Assembly: GCF_019753765.1 (NCBI RefSeq)
Contig: NZ_JAIJZW010000004.1
Span: forward strand, 186,001-250,000
Source of the DNA: Microbacterium marinilacus
Lineage (GTDB): Bacteria > Actinomycetota > Actinomycetes > Actinomycetales > Microbacteriaceae
DNA: 64,000 nucleotides
Direction of reading: 5' to 3'
Made by a program: the position numbers and the translations under genes. Shown here in pieces: positions 38,732 through 47,101 of the stretch. A model generated the notes under the pieces. It had not been told where the DNA came from and made no database searches. It saw nothing but the letters and a program-made list of their open reading frames with translations. Numbering within the stretch: position 1 is the first letter of the stretch; the number at the start of each line of letters is the position of its first letter.

Positions 38732-39871
38732 GTGTACTGGGGTGCTGCTGCGTTCGTCGGGTTCGGCACCGGCGTCGACGACGTCGGCGAACAACTCGTC
38801 GGCATCTTCCAGAACCCCGGTCTGCTGCTCGGCATCCCGCTCGCGATCGCGGGCGCGGTGTTCATGTCGCTCGGGGCCCAGTACCAGAGCCAGGGCGTGC
38901 GGAAGGTCGAGCGGATCTCCGGCGAGACGGGGGAGACCGGACTCGGCGTCTCGCACCTGCTGCGGCTGCTGACGCGACCGTCGTGGGTGATCGGCACGGT
39001 GCTCCTCGGCGTGGCCATCGTGTGCCAGCTGAGCGCGCTGGCGGTCGCGCCGCTGATCGTCGTGCAGCCCCTCGGTGCCGTCTCCCTCGTGATCACGACG
39101 CTGCTCAACGCGCAGGTGTCGGGGCATCCGCCGACTCGGAAGTCGCTGACCTCGATCGGGCTGTGCGTGGGCGGCATCTTCCTGTTCGTCCTGGTGGCGG
39201 CCCTCCACGCGACGGAGCGCCCCCTCGGCGACGTCGAGCTGCTGACCGTGCTGGCGATCCTGCTGGTCGTCATCATCCTGCTCGGCACGGCCTGGCTGCT
39301 GCTGCGTCACCGGATGAGCGCCCTGTTCTACATCACCGCCGCCGGAGTGCTCTACGGCTTCGTCGCGACGCTCGCGAAGGTCGTGATCAAGCGCATCCAG
39401 GCGCAGAACTTCGAGTGGATCACGATCGTCTGCCTGATCGCCCTCGTGGCGGCCGCGGCGGCCGGCGGGTACTTCGTGCAGACGGCCTACTCGTCAGGTC
39501 CGCCCGACCTCGTCATCGCCGGCCTGACGGTGATCGACCCGATCGTCGCCGTCCTCATCGGGGCGATCGTGCTGGGCGAGGCCGCGAACGCGCCGCTCTG
39601 GGCACTCGTCTTGTTCGTCATCGCCGGCGCGCTGGCGACATGGGGCGTCGTCATGCTCGCGCGGAACCACCCACAGGTGCTGAGCGAGAGCCAGGAGCTC
39701 GGGATCGCGCGCGGCCGGGACGAGGGCGTCGACCGTGCCGCCCGGGACACGGGAGAGCAGCCGCGCGGCGACGCGAGCGCCCTCGATCGGCTGCGTGCCA
39801 TGCGCGACCCCGACGACCTGCTGACGCGCCGGCTGCCGCCGCCGGACGAGCCGCCGAACGCCACCCGATAG
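38732..39871 (+). CDS. DMT family transporter, NIPA-like
   Basis: 379 residues. About nine to ten membrane segments (residues about 25-50, 75-100, 105-125, 135-155, 160-190, 195-215, 225-245, 255-275, 285-305) in the EamA/NIPA arrangement, with APLIVVQPLGAVSLVITTLL and DPIVAVLIGAIVLGEA. NIPA homologues move Mg2+ in eukaryotes, but the substrate here is not known. The last 60 residues are a charged cytoplasmic tail. GTG start 7 nt after TACCCT (38720-38725). Its stop codon lies inside the tRNA-Met promoter. Confidence 0.88.
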   Translation: MYWGAAAFVGFGTGVDDVGEQLVGIFQNPGLLLGIPLAIAGAVFMSLGAQYQSQGVRKVERISGETGETGLGVSHLLRLLTRPSWVIGTVLLGVAIVCQLSALAVAPLIVVQPLGAVSLVITTLLNAQVSGHPPTRKSLTSIGLCVGGIFLFVLVAALHATERPLGDVELLTVLAILLVVIILLGTAWLLLRHRMSALFYITAAGVLYGFVATLAKVVIKRIQAQNFEWITIVCLIALVAAAAAGGYFVQTAYSSGPPDLVIAGLTVIDPIVAVLIGAIVLGEAANAPLWALVLFVIAGALATWGVVMLARNHPQVLSESQELGIARGRDEGVDRAARDTGEQPRGDASALDRLRAMRDPDDLLTRRLPPPDEPPNATR

Positions 39872-39874
39872 GCT
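39869..39874 (+). promoter_or_regulatory. -10 box of tRNA-Met, overlapping a stop codon
   Basis: TAGGCT begins with the TAG stop of the upstream transporter gene and lies 12 nt before the tRNA. Confidence 0.5.
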
Positions 39875-39886
39875 CGAAGATGACAC

Positions 39887-39964
39887 GGGGCGGTGGCCAA
39901 GATGGTCAAGGCAGCGGGCTCATAACCCGACGATGCGTGGGTTCGAGTCCCACCCGCCCCACCA
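39887..39964 (+). tRNA. tRNA-Met (anticodon CAT)
   Basis: The acceptor GGGGCGG pairs with CCGCCCC, the discriminator is A and CCA is encoded (39962-39964). The anticodon loop is CTCATAA. Position 1-72 is G-C, so it is not an initiator, which would have a C-A mismatch. CAT can also be tRNA-Ile2 (lysidine-modified); I prefer elongator Met from family frequency. Confidence 0.9.
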
Positions 39965-39981
39965 GGGAGGAGAGCCGCCGG

Positions 39982-40056
39982 ATGAGCGCGACCCCTCCGT
40001 GCGCGGGCGGCCCGGTCGGACCGCTGCGCGCCGAGCCCGGGGGAGGCACGCGATGA
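39982..40056 (+). CDS. Possible coupled upstream ORF (24 aa)
   Basis: A 24-residue frame MSATPPCAGGPVGPLRAEPG ending at TGA 40054-40056. A strong RBS (AGGGAGGAG) lies 8 nt before its ATG, and its stop overlaps the start of the glycosyltransferase (ATGA). It is Pro/Gly-rich with no predicted fold and may only serve to couple translation. Confidence 0.4.
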   Translation: MSATPPCAGGPVGPLRAEPGGGTR

Positions 40057-41327
40057 CCCGCATCGCGCTCGTGTGCGACTACTCGCTCGACTACCTCGGC
40101 GGCGCGCAGTCGGCCTTCCTCGATCAGGCGGCGATCCTGGCCGACCGCGGCCACGAGGTCACGGTCATCGCGCCGGGCCGGCGACGCCGTCGGCGTGCGA
40201 CACGGCCGGCCACGGCCGCCAAAGCTCCCCGGCTCGATCGATTCGAGATGCCCGCTTCGGTGACGCTGCCCGTCGTCGACCTTCCTGTGGTGCGGAATGC
40301 CCGTTCCACGCGCCGCAGGCTGCGGGCGGTGCTGGAGGCCCGCGACATCGAGGTCGTGCATCTCCATTCCGAGTTCGGCGTGACCGCTGCGGCCACGGAC
40401 GTCGCGCGCGAGCTGGGCATCCCCGTCGTCCACACGATCCACACGTTCTTCTGGCAGACGCAGATGGGGCCCGTGGCAGCCGGGCTCGCCGCTCCGGCCC
40501 TGCGCGCGTCGGCCCGGTGGCTGCGCGGGCACTCCGCGTCGCGCCGGCGGCTCGCGGAGTCGCGGACCGACTCCGTGCTGCGGGGGATGACGCTGTCGAC
40601 CGCCGAGCGCGCCGACGTGGTGATCTCGCCGTCCGCGCACCAGGCGCAGCGGCTGCGCGACGCCGGTCTCGAGGACGTCGTGGTGATCGAGAACGCGATC
40701 CCGCGTGCCACCGCGCCCGAGGCTCCTCTGAGCGGCGTCGACGGCCCGCTGCGGGTGGTCTGGGTCGGGCGTCTGATGCCCGAGAAGCGCGTGCGGGAGT
40801 TCGTCTCGGCCGCCATCGCCGCGGTGCGCGAGCTGGGCTCGGGCGCTCTGGACGTGGAGGTGATCGGCGACGGTCCCGAACGGGGCGCGATCGAGGCGGA
40901 GATCGCCGCGGCGGGTCTCGAGGCCGCGATCCACGTGCGCGGGCGCCTCACGCGCGACGAGGTGAGGGACCGGATGCGTCGCGCCCACCTCGTCGCGCTG
41001 ACGTCCTTCGGCTTCGACAATCAGCCGGTCGTCGTCGTGGAGGCCTTCAACGCCTCGCGCAGCGTCCTCTACGTCGATCCCGCGCTTCAGGAGGGCCTCG
41101 CCGAGGGCGGCATCCGAGCGACGTCTCCCGACGTGGCGGGCATGGCGGAGACCCTGGTGCGCCTGGCGCGGGATCCGGAGCAGGTGGTGCGGGCGTCCGA
41201 GCGCGCGCGTCGTGCGGCGCATGTCTTCGCGCCGGCACGGCATGCCGGCCTCGTGGAGCAGGCGTACGACCGCTCCCGCGGCGTGACGCTCGCCGCCGCT
41301 CCGGCGCCGCGGGTCAACGTGCCGTAG
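40053..41327 (+). CDS. Glycosyltransferase family 4-like protein
   Basis: 424 residues, GT-B fold. The N-terminal Rossmann half starts RIALVCDYSLDYLGGAQSAF (the Gly-Gly loop) with IEVVHLHSEFGV. The C-terminal half has VVWVGRLMPEKRVREFVSAA and the donor-binding E-x7-E region SFGFDNQPVVVVEAFNASRS. The sugar donor and acceptor are unknown. It is transcribed away from tRNA-Met and its start is coupled to a short upstream frame. No other envelope-sugar genes are adjacent. Confidence 0.9.
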   Translation: MTRIALVCDYSLDYLGGAQSAFLDQAAILADRGHEVTVIAPGRRRRRRATRPATAAKAPRLDRFEMPASVTLPVVDLPVVRNARSTRRRLRAVLEARDIEVVHLHSEFGVTAAATDVARELGIPVVHTIHTFFWQTQMGPVAAGLAAPALRASARWLRGHSASRRRLAESRTDSVLRGMTLSTAERADVVISPSAHQAQRLRDAGLEDVVVIENAIPRATAPEAPLSGVDGPLRVVWVGRLMPEKRVREFVSAAIAAVRELGSGALDVEVIGDGPERGAIEAEIAAAGLEAAIHVRGRLTRDEVRDRMRRAHLVALTSFGFDNQPVVVVEAFNASRSVLYVDPALQEGLAEGGIRATSPDVAGMAETLVRLARDPEQVVRASERARRAAHVFAPARHAGLVEQAYDRSRGVTLAAAPAPRVNVP

Positions 41328-41354
41328 CGCGACGCCGGCGCGGCGACCGGATCG

Positions 41355-42506
41355 CTAGTCGCTCGACCGGCCGAAGAGGGACAGCACCACGCCGACGATG
41401 CGCAGCACCTGGACGATGATGACGATCACCTGCACGACCGCCATCACCCCCTCGAGGGTCGAGCCGAGCACGCGCACGTTCTGCGAGACGTCCGGGCCGC
41501 CGAGGCTCTCCAGCTCCCGCTCCCACCTGCGCTCCTGACGGAACAGGATCGCGTACGGCAGCAGCCTCTCGTTCAGGACGTACCGGTCGAGCCCCGACTG
41601 CGCCACCGGGTCGCCCGCGGTCGGCATCGCGGAGAGGCCGAGCGCCTGGCCGCCCGGTGTCAGGGCGCCGGCCGGGGTGCGGAGCGCGCCCTCGGGCGAC
41701 TGCAGCAGCCTCAGTCGGTCCTGCTCCGCGAGACGGATGTAGTCGCGCAGGCCCGACAGGTGGCGGCGGTGCTCCTGACCGAGCGCGGTGAACCACAGCA
41801 GGGGAGGAGGAGCCAGCGTGAGCACCCAGAACAGCACGGCCACGTCGAAGAGCACGACCACGGCGCCCATCCACTCGCCGTTGAGGATCGCGCCGAGGCC
41901 GAGCAGCACCCCGGCGACCGCGGCGGCGAGGAAGAGCAGCGAGAGCAGCACGAGGTGGACGGAGACCGTGCGCTTGTGGGCGAGTCCTTCCGCCTTCACG
42001 CGTTCCCGCAACGCGTCGAAGAACGTGCGCAGCTCGCGGCGACGGTGAGCCCGGAACGCGCCGCGACCACGGATGAAGAAGACGTCGGGCGCATCGTCCG
42101 GCGCCGCGTGGACGCCGAGCTCGGCGAGCGCCCGGGCGTAGCGGCGCTCCTGGCGCGGACGCATCCTCTCCGGGCGCAGTGCCCTGAGGAGCGCGTGCTC
42201 GTCGGCGGAAAGCGGCGCGCCGGCGAGGATCTCGACCGCCACGGGTCCGCGCGAGCCGCGAGGCGCGAGCACGCGGATCGCGCCACGGATGGCCAGAGAC
42301 GTCACCGCCGCGGCCAGCAGGCGACGGTCGGCGCGCACCAGCAGCCCGTGGGCGAACAGGTCGCCCTCCGGCGGCACGTACTGCACGATCGGCGACCGAG
42401 GCAGACGACGGGCGAACGGGGTTGTGATCCCGATGACGACGAACGCCACGAGCACGAGCACGGCTCCGATCAGAAGGAACCCGATCAGCGTGTCGGCATC
42501 CAGCAC
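41355..42506 (-). CDS. DUF2207-like membrane protein
   Basis: 383 residues. One N-terminal membrane segment (LIGFLLIGAVLVLVAFVVIG), a soluble region with LPRSPIVQYVPPEGD (the motif where DUF2207 proteins resume after their N-terminal domain), two central membrane helices (about 200-250) and a C-terminal helix LEGVMAVVQVIVIIVQVL. It looks like a DUF2207 protein lacking the long extracytoplasmic N-terminus. GTG at 42506 is preferred because TAGCGT (minus strand, 42519-42514) ends 8 nt before it; a GTG at 42515 overlaps that box. Confidence 0.75.
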   Translation of the reverse strand: MLDADTLIGFLLIGAVLVLVAFVVIGITTPFARRLPRSPIVQYVPPEGDLFAHGLLVRADRRLLAAAVTSLAIRGAIRVLAPRGSRGPVAVEILAGAPLSADEHALLRALRPERMRPRQERRYARALAELGVHAAPDDAPDVFFIRGRGAFRAHRRRELRTFFDALRERVKAEGLAHKRTVSVHLVLLSLLFLAAAVAGVLLGLGAILNGEWMGAVVVLFDVAVLFWVLTLAPPPLLWFTALGQEHRRHLSGLRDYIRLAEQDRLRLLQSPEGALRTPAGALTPGGQALGLSAMPTAGDPVAQSGLDRYVLNERLLPYAILFRQERRWERELESLGGPDVSQNVRVLGSTLEGVMAVVQVIVIIVQVLRIVGVVLSLFGRSSD

Positions 42507-42713
42507 TCTCGTCACGCTACCCGACGCCGCACGGCGGGCGCGGCGTAGGCGGTCGGCGTGCCCGAAGCGGCGCCGTCCGGCGACTCGGCGTCCGAATGAC
42601 ACGCTTGTGATTCCGCGGCTCTGCGGTCATAATGCTGGGAGAACCGAATACACGTCAGCCGGGTCCGCCGGTCAGGTCGTAGGGGAAGACGCACCTGACG
42701 AAACGGAGAGATC

Positions 42714-43217
42714 ATGGCGACACCTATCGCGCGCGGAGTGGTCTACATCCACTCAGCGCCACGCGCGTTGTGCCCCCACCTCGAGTGGGCGGTCGGCCGC
42801 TCGCTCGGCCGTGCCGTGAACTTCGAGTGGGCCGATCAGCCTGTGCTGGCCGGGTCGCGACGCGCCGAGTTCTACTGGGAGGGCCCGGCCGGTACGGGCG
42901 CTGCTCTGGCGACCGGGATCCGCGGGTGGGAGCACCTGCGGTTCGAGGTGACGGAGGACCCGACCCCGCGCAGTGACGGCGGACGCTGGATGCACACGCC
43001 CGATCTCGGCATCCACTACGCCCAGATGGACACCGCCGGAAACGTCGTCGTGCCCGAGGATCGCATCCGCTACGCGATGGAGGTCGCGGCGGGCGACCCG
43101 ATCGAGCTGCAGCGCGAGCTCGACATCGCGCTCGGCTCGGCCTGGGACGACGAGCTCGAGCCGTTCCGTCACGCGAGCGACGACGCGCCCGTCGTCTGGC
43201 TCCACAAGGTCGGATGA
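42714..43217 (+). CDS. DUF3145 family protein
   Basis: 167 residues, near the expected length. It begins MATPIARGVVYIHSAPRALC and contains HLEWAVGRSLGRAVNFEWAD, ATGIRGWEHLRFEVTEDPTP and GSAWDDELEPFRHASD. DUF3145 is an actinobacterial family of unknown function that is nearly universal there and often sits next to the fatty acid synthesis cluster, as it does here. The ATG has the RBS ACGGAGAG. Confidence 0.9.
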   Translation: MATPIARGVVYIHSAPRALCPHLEWAVGRSLGRAVNFEWADQPVLAGSRRAEFYWEGPAGTGAALATGIRGWEHLRFEVTEDPTPRSDGGRWMHTPDLGIHYAQMDTAGNVVVPEDRIRYAMEVAAGDPIELQRELDIALGSAWDDELEPFRHASDDAPVVWLHKVG

Positions 43218-43337
43218 GCCGCCTCCGGCTGGGCGTCGGCTGACGGCCGGCACACAGACCACGGAGCGGCGTCGGTACCGACCTTCGGTGAAGGATCCCG
43301 GCGGGTGGGAAGACGTCACTCCGGTCACGAGAAAGAC

Positions 43338-43369
43338 AGAAGGGCCCCTGGAGAACCAGGGGCCCTTCT
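43338..43369. terminator. Strong bidirectional terminator between DUF3145 and fabF
   Basis: AGAAGGGCCCCTGG (43338-43351), loop AGAA, CCAGGGGCCCTTCT (43356-43369): a perfect 14-bp stem with a tetraloop, between convergent genes. Confidence 0.88.
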
Positions 43370-43400
43370 GGCGTGTGCGGCGCGACGCGTCAGCGACGGC

Positions 43401-44642
43401 TCACGCGTCGTAGGACGCGAAAGCGGCGACGGCGTTGTGACCGCCAAAGCCGAACGAGTTGCAGATCGCCAGCTGCGGCTCGGCGTCGAGCTTCTGGGGC
43501 TCGGTGGAGGCCTTGAGCGGGATCGCCGGGTCCTGGTCCACGAGGTTGATGGTCGGCGGGGCGACGCGGTCACGCAGAGCGAGGATCGTGAACACCGACT
43601 CGATCGCGCCGGTGCCGCCGAGCAGGTGACCCGTCGACGCCTTCGTGGCGGACACCGGGATGTCGTGCACGCGGTCGCCGAACACCGACAGCAGGGCCGC
43701 GTACTCGGCGGGGTCGCCCACCGGGGTCGACGTGGCGTGCGCGTTGATGTGGGTGACCTCGTCCGGGGTGCGGCCGGCCTGCTCGAGTGCCTGGCGGACG
43801 GCGCGCGACGCGCCGGCGCCCGTCGGGTCGTTCGCGGTGATGTGGTGCGCGTCAGCGGTCACCGCGGTGCCCACGAGACGTGCGTAGATCCGGGCGCCGC
43901 GCGCCAGCGCGTGCTCCTCCGTCTCCAGCACGAGCGCTGCGGCGCCCTCGCCCATGACGAATCCGTCGCGGTCGACCGAGAACGGTCGCGACGCCGTCTC
44001 GGGCGAGTCGTTGCGACGCGAGAGCGCCTGCATGGAGGCGAACGACGCGACGGTGATCGGGTGGATCGCCGACTCGGTACCGCCGGCGATCACGACGTCC
44101 GCGAGACCGAGCTGCAGGTGCTCGTACGCGCTCGCGATCGACTCGACGCTCGAGGCGCATGCGGACGCGACCGTGCGGGCGAACGCGCGGGCGCCGAAGT
44201 GCAGCGAGAGGTTGCCGGCGGCGGCGTTGGGCATCAGCATCGGGACCGTCATCGGCATGACCCGCCGCGGTCCCTTCTCGCGCAGGGTGTCCCATGCGTC
44301 CAGCAGCGTCCACACGCCGCCGATGCCGGTGGCGAAGTCGATGCCGAGCCGCTCGGGCTCGACCTCGGGCTCACCCGCGTCGGCCCACGCCTCCATCGCC
44401 GCGATCAGCCCGAACTGCGAGGCAGGGTCCAGACGCTTCGCCTGGGGCCGGGGCAGCACCTCCTCCGGGCGCACGACGGCCTCCGCGGCGAACGTCACGG
44501 GCAGCTCGTACTTGGCCACCCAGTCGTGCTCGAGACGACGCGTGCCGGAGACGCCGGCCAGCAGGTTCTGCCAGGTCTCGGGGGCGGTGCCGCCGAGCGC
44601 CGAGGTGGCGCCGATCCCGGTCACGACGATGGACTTGCTCAT
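43401..44642 (-). CDS. fabF: Beta-ketoacyl-ACP synthase II
   Basis: 413 residues. Elongates acyl-ACP with malonyl-ACP. The Cys-His-His triad is visible: TVASACASSVESIASAYEHL (nucleophile Cys), HINAHATSTPVGD (His) and STGHLLGGTGAIES (His), with CNSFGFGGHNAV at the end. It is the last gene of fabD-fabH-acpP-fabF. An intrinsic terminator lies between acpP and fabF, so its expression probably falls below that of acpP. RBS GAGGAA. Confidence 0.97.
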   Translation of the reverse strand: MSKSIVVTGIGATSALGGTAPETWQNLLAGVSGTRRLEHDWVAKYELPVTFAAEAVVRPEEVLPRPQAKRLDPASQFGLIAAMEAWADAGEPEVEPERLGIDFATGIGGVWTLLDAWDTLREKGPRRVMPMTVPMLMPNAAAGNLSLHFGARAFARTVASACASSVESIASAYEHLQLGLADVVIAGGTESAIHPITVASFASMQALSRRNDSPETASRPFSVDRDGFVMGEGAAALVLETEEHALARGARIYARLVGTAVTADAHHITANDPTGAGASRAVRQALEQAGRTPDEVTHINAHATSTPVGDPAEYAALLSVFGDRVHDIPVSATKASTGHLLGGTGAIESVFTILALRDRVAPPTINLVDQDPAIPLKASTEPQKLDAEPQLAICNSFGFGGHNAVAAFASYDA

Positions 44643-44672
44643 TTTCGGTTCCTCGTGCTCCCTGATGGAAAA

Positions 44673-44708
44673 CGGTGCCGCACCCTGTCCAAGGCGGGTG
44701 CGGCACCG
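44673..44708 (-). terminator. Intrinsic terminator between acpP and fabF
   Basis: CGGTGCCGCACCC (44673-44685) and GGGTGCGGCACCG (44696-44708) form a perfect 13-bp stem with a 10-nt loop. Read on the minus strand, the stem is followed by TTTTCC. The position within the operon suggests partial termination that raises acpP over fabF. Confidence 0.8.
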
Positions 44709-44714
44709 CCGATG

Positions 44715-44960
44715 TCACTGGTTCGACGTGATGAAGTCGACGGCGTCCTTCACCGTCTTGAGGTTCTTGACCTCGTCGTCGGGGATCGTGACGCCGAACT
44801 TCTCCTCGGCGTTGACGACGATCGTCATCATCGAGATCGAGTCGATGTCGAGGTCGTCGGTGAACGACTTCTCCAGCGCGACCTCCTCCGCGGCGATGCC
44901 GGTCTCGTCGGTGATCAGCTCGGCCAGACCGGCCAGGACCTCGTCAGTGGTGAATGCCAT
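44715..44960 (-). CDS. acpP: Acyl carrier protein
   Basis: 81 residues, acidic. Carries acyl chains on a phosphopantetheine arm attached at Ser in DDLDIDSISMMTIVVNAEEK (DSI rather than the usual DSL). The first helix is TTDEVLAGLAELITDETGIA. It lies between fabH and fabF, with its own promoter-like TAGACT upstream and a terminator just after it. Confidence 0.97.
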   Translation of the reverse strand: MAFTTDEVLAGLAELITDETGIAAEEVALEKSFTDDLDIDSISMMTIVVNAEEKFGVTIPDDEVKNLKTVKDAVDFITSNQ

Positions 44961-45028
44961 GGGGCTCTCCTCTTTCTCAGGATGTGTTTCGGGTCGGAAG
45001 GATGTCGAGGACGACGGAACCGTGGTTC

Positions 45029-45034
45029 AGTCTA
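45029..45034 (-). promoter_or_regulatory. Internal promoter (-10) for acpP
   Basis: On the minus strand TAGACT lies between fabH and acpP, giving an acpP leader of about 60 nt. Together with the terminator after acpP it would allow a short acpP-only mRNA. Confidence 0.6.
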
Positions 45035-45052
45035 GGGTCGCGACGTGCGCCG

Positions 45053-46054
45053 TCACGGGAGGACGACGACCTGCGCGGCGAAGACGAGACCGGCGCCGAA
45101 GCCGATCTGCAGCGCCAGCCCGCCGCTGAGCTCGGGGTTCTCCTGCAGCAGCCGGTGGGTGGCGAGGGGGATGGACGCCGCCGACGTGTTGCCGGTCGTC
45201 TCGATGTCGCGCGCCACCTTGACGGTCTCCGGAAGACCGAGCTGCTTGGCGAACTCGTCCACGATGCGCATGTTGGCCTGGTGCGGGATGAACGCGGCCA
45301 GGTCGTCCGCGGTCACACCGGCGGCCTCGAGCGCCTGCTTCGCGACCTTCGCCATCTCCCAGACGGCCCATCGGAAGACCGTCGGACCCTCCTGGCGCAG
45401 CGTGGGCCACTCGGCGACGCCGTCCCGGAAGTCGGTGAGCGTGTGGTTCATGCCCACGGCGTCCGCCTTCGAGCCGTCGGAGCCCCAGATGGACGCCGAG
45501 ACGCCGGGCGTCTCGCTCGGGCCCAGCAGCGCCGCGCCGGCACCGTCGCCGAGCAGGAAGGAGATGCTGCGATCGGTGGGGTCGACGATGTCGCTGAGCT
45601 TCTCGGTGCCGATCACGAGCGCGTAGCGGGCAGCACCCGCCCGGATGAGCGCGTCGGCCTGCGCGATGCTGTAGCAGTAGCCGGCGCACGCGGCGTTGAC
45701 GTCGTACGCGGCGGCGGGGTTGGCGCCCACCCGGTCGGCGACGATCGCCGACACCGAGGGCGTCTGCTTGGGATTGCTGATGGTCGCGACGACGACCAGG
45801 TCGACCTCAGAGGCGTCGATGCCGGCGCTCTGGATGGCCTCCAGGCCCGCCGCGGTCGCGAGGTCGATGGCGCTGGTGTCCTTCACCGCGCGCGTGCGCG
45901 TGACGATGCCGGTGCGCTGGCGGATCCACTCGTCGCTGGAGTCGATCGGGCCGACGAGGTCGTCGTTCGGCACGGCGATCTCGCCGCGGGCGGCGCCGTA
46001 CGCGTAGATCCGGGAGTGCGGGGCCCCGACGGCCTCCTTGAGCGTGACGGTCAT
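45053..46054 (-). CDS. fabH: Beta-ketoacyl-ACP synthase III
   Basis: 333 residues. Starts fatty acid synthesis by condensing an acyl-CoA primer with malonyl-ACP; in actinobacteria it usually prefers branched primers. The Cys-His-Asn triad: YDVNAACAGYCYSIAQADAL (Cys), AAFIPHQANMRIVDEFAKQL (His) and DIETTGNTSAASIPLATHRL (Asn). GIVTRTRAVKD lies near 50. ATG 46054, 32 nt after the fabD stop. Confidence 0.97.
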   Translation of the reverse strand: MTVTLKEAVGAPHSRIYAYGAARGEIAVPNDDLVGPIDSSDEWIRQRTGIVTRTRAVKDTSAIDLATAAGLEAIQSAGIDASEVDLVVVATISNPKQTPSVSAIVADRVGANPAAAYDVNAACAGYCYSIAQADALIRAGAARYALVIGTEKLSDIVDPTDRSISFLLGDGAGAALLGPSETPGVSASIWGSDGSKADAVGMNHTLTDFRDGVAEWPTLRQEGPTVFRWAVWEMAKVAKQALEAAGVTADDLAAFIPHQANMRIVDEFAKQLGLPETVKVARDIETTGNTSAASIPLATHRLLQENPELSGGLALQIGFGAGLVFAAQVVVLP

Positions 46055-46086
46055 CGTTGTCGTTCCGTTCTTCTCGAGCTCGGGTG

Positions 46087-46998
46087 TCAGGAGGCCAGCA
46101 GCTCGCGAGCCGCGGCGAGGTCGTCCGGGGTCTTCACGGCGACGCTCGGCACGCCGCGCAGGCCGCGCTTGGCGAGACCGGTGAGAGCGCCGGCCGGGGC
46201 GAGCTCGATGAGACCGGTGATGTCCCGGTCGGCGAACGACGCCATGCAGAGGTCCCAGCGCACGGGCGACGCGACCTGGTGCACGATCAGGTCGAGCGCG
46301 CGCCGACCGTCGTCGACGGCGGAGCCGTCGCTGTTGCTCCACAGCGTGAGCGACGGATCGTCGACCGAGTCGATTCCCTCGACGGCGGTGCGCAGCGCGT
46401 CCTGGGCCGGTGCCATGAATCGCGTGTGGAACGCTCCGGCCACCTGCAGGGGCACGACGCGCGTGCCGCGCGGCGCCTGCTCGGCGAGGGCCGCGAGCCC
46501 CGGCAGCTCGCCGGCGGCGACGATCTGGCCGCCGCCGTTGTAGTTGGCCGGGGTGAGGCCGTTGTCGGCGATCGCCTGCAGCACCTGGCCTTCGTCGCCT
46601 CCGACCACCGCGCTCATCCCCGTCTCCACCAGCGCCGCGGCGTCCGCCATGGCACGGCCGCGCACGCCGACGAGGCGAAGCCCCGCTTCGGCGTCGATCA
46701 CGCCGGCCGCGACGAGTGCGGCGATCTCACCGACGGAGTGCCCGGCGACGCCCTCGGGCCGCGCACCGGCAGAGGTCAGCTGCTCCCACGCGAGCAGGCT
46801 CGCCGCGACGATGAGCGGCTGGGCCACACGCGTGTCGCGGATGGTGTCGGCGTCCGACTCCGTGCCATGGGCGACGAGGTCCACGCCGGCGGCGTCGGAG
46901 AAGGCCGAGAGACGCTCCCGTGCCCCGTCCAGCTCGAGCCAGGGGGAGAGGAAGCCGGGGGTCTGCGAGCCCTGTCCAGGGCAGACGACGACGATCAC
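46087..46998 (-). CDS. fabD: Malonyl-CoA:ACP transacylase
   Basis: 303 residues. Loads malonyl onto ACP. Signatures: VVCPGQGSQTPGFLSPWLEL, nucleophile Ser in EGVAGHSVGEIAALVAAGVI, and His in VAGAFHTRFMAPAQDAL. First gene of the fab operon. The GTG start lies 7 nt after CAGACT (minus strand, 47010-47005), a weaker -10 box. The regulator FasR is encoded directly upstream. Confidence 0.96.
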   Translation of the reverse strand: MIVVVCPGQGSQTPGFLSPWLELDGARERLSAFSDAAGVDLVAHGTESDADTIRDTRVAQPLIVAASLLAWEQLTSAGARPEGVAGHSVGEIAALVAAGVIDAEAGLRLVGVRGRAMADAAALVETGMSAVVGGDEGQVLQAIADNGLTPANYNGGGQIVAAGELPGLAALAEQAPRGTRVVPLQVAGAFHTRFMAPAQDALRTAVEGIDSVDDPSLTLWSNSDGSAVDDGRRALDLIVHQVASPVRWDLCMASFADRDITGLIELAPAGALTGLAKRGLRGVPSVAVKTPDDLAAARELLAS

Positions 46999-47101
46999 CC
47001 GACCAGTCTGCCAACGTTCGCGCCCCCGCGCTGGCGATGCCATCACAAGAAAACGCCGAACGATTGTGCGTGGCGGACAGTCGTCAGGGCGATGACGGCA
47101 C

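Noticed and set aside
39887..39964. Initiator tRNA reading of the CAT tRNA
   Set aside because: The first acceptor pair is G-C, whereas initiators have a C-A mismatch. The G-rich anticodon stem alone is not enough.
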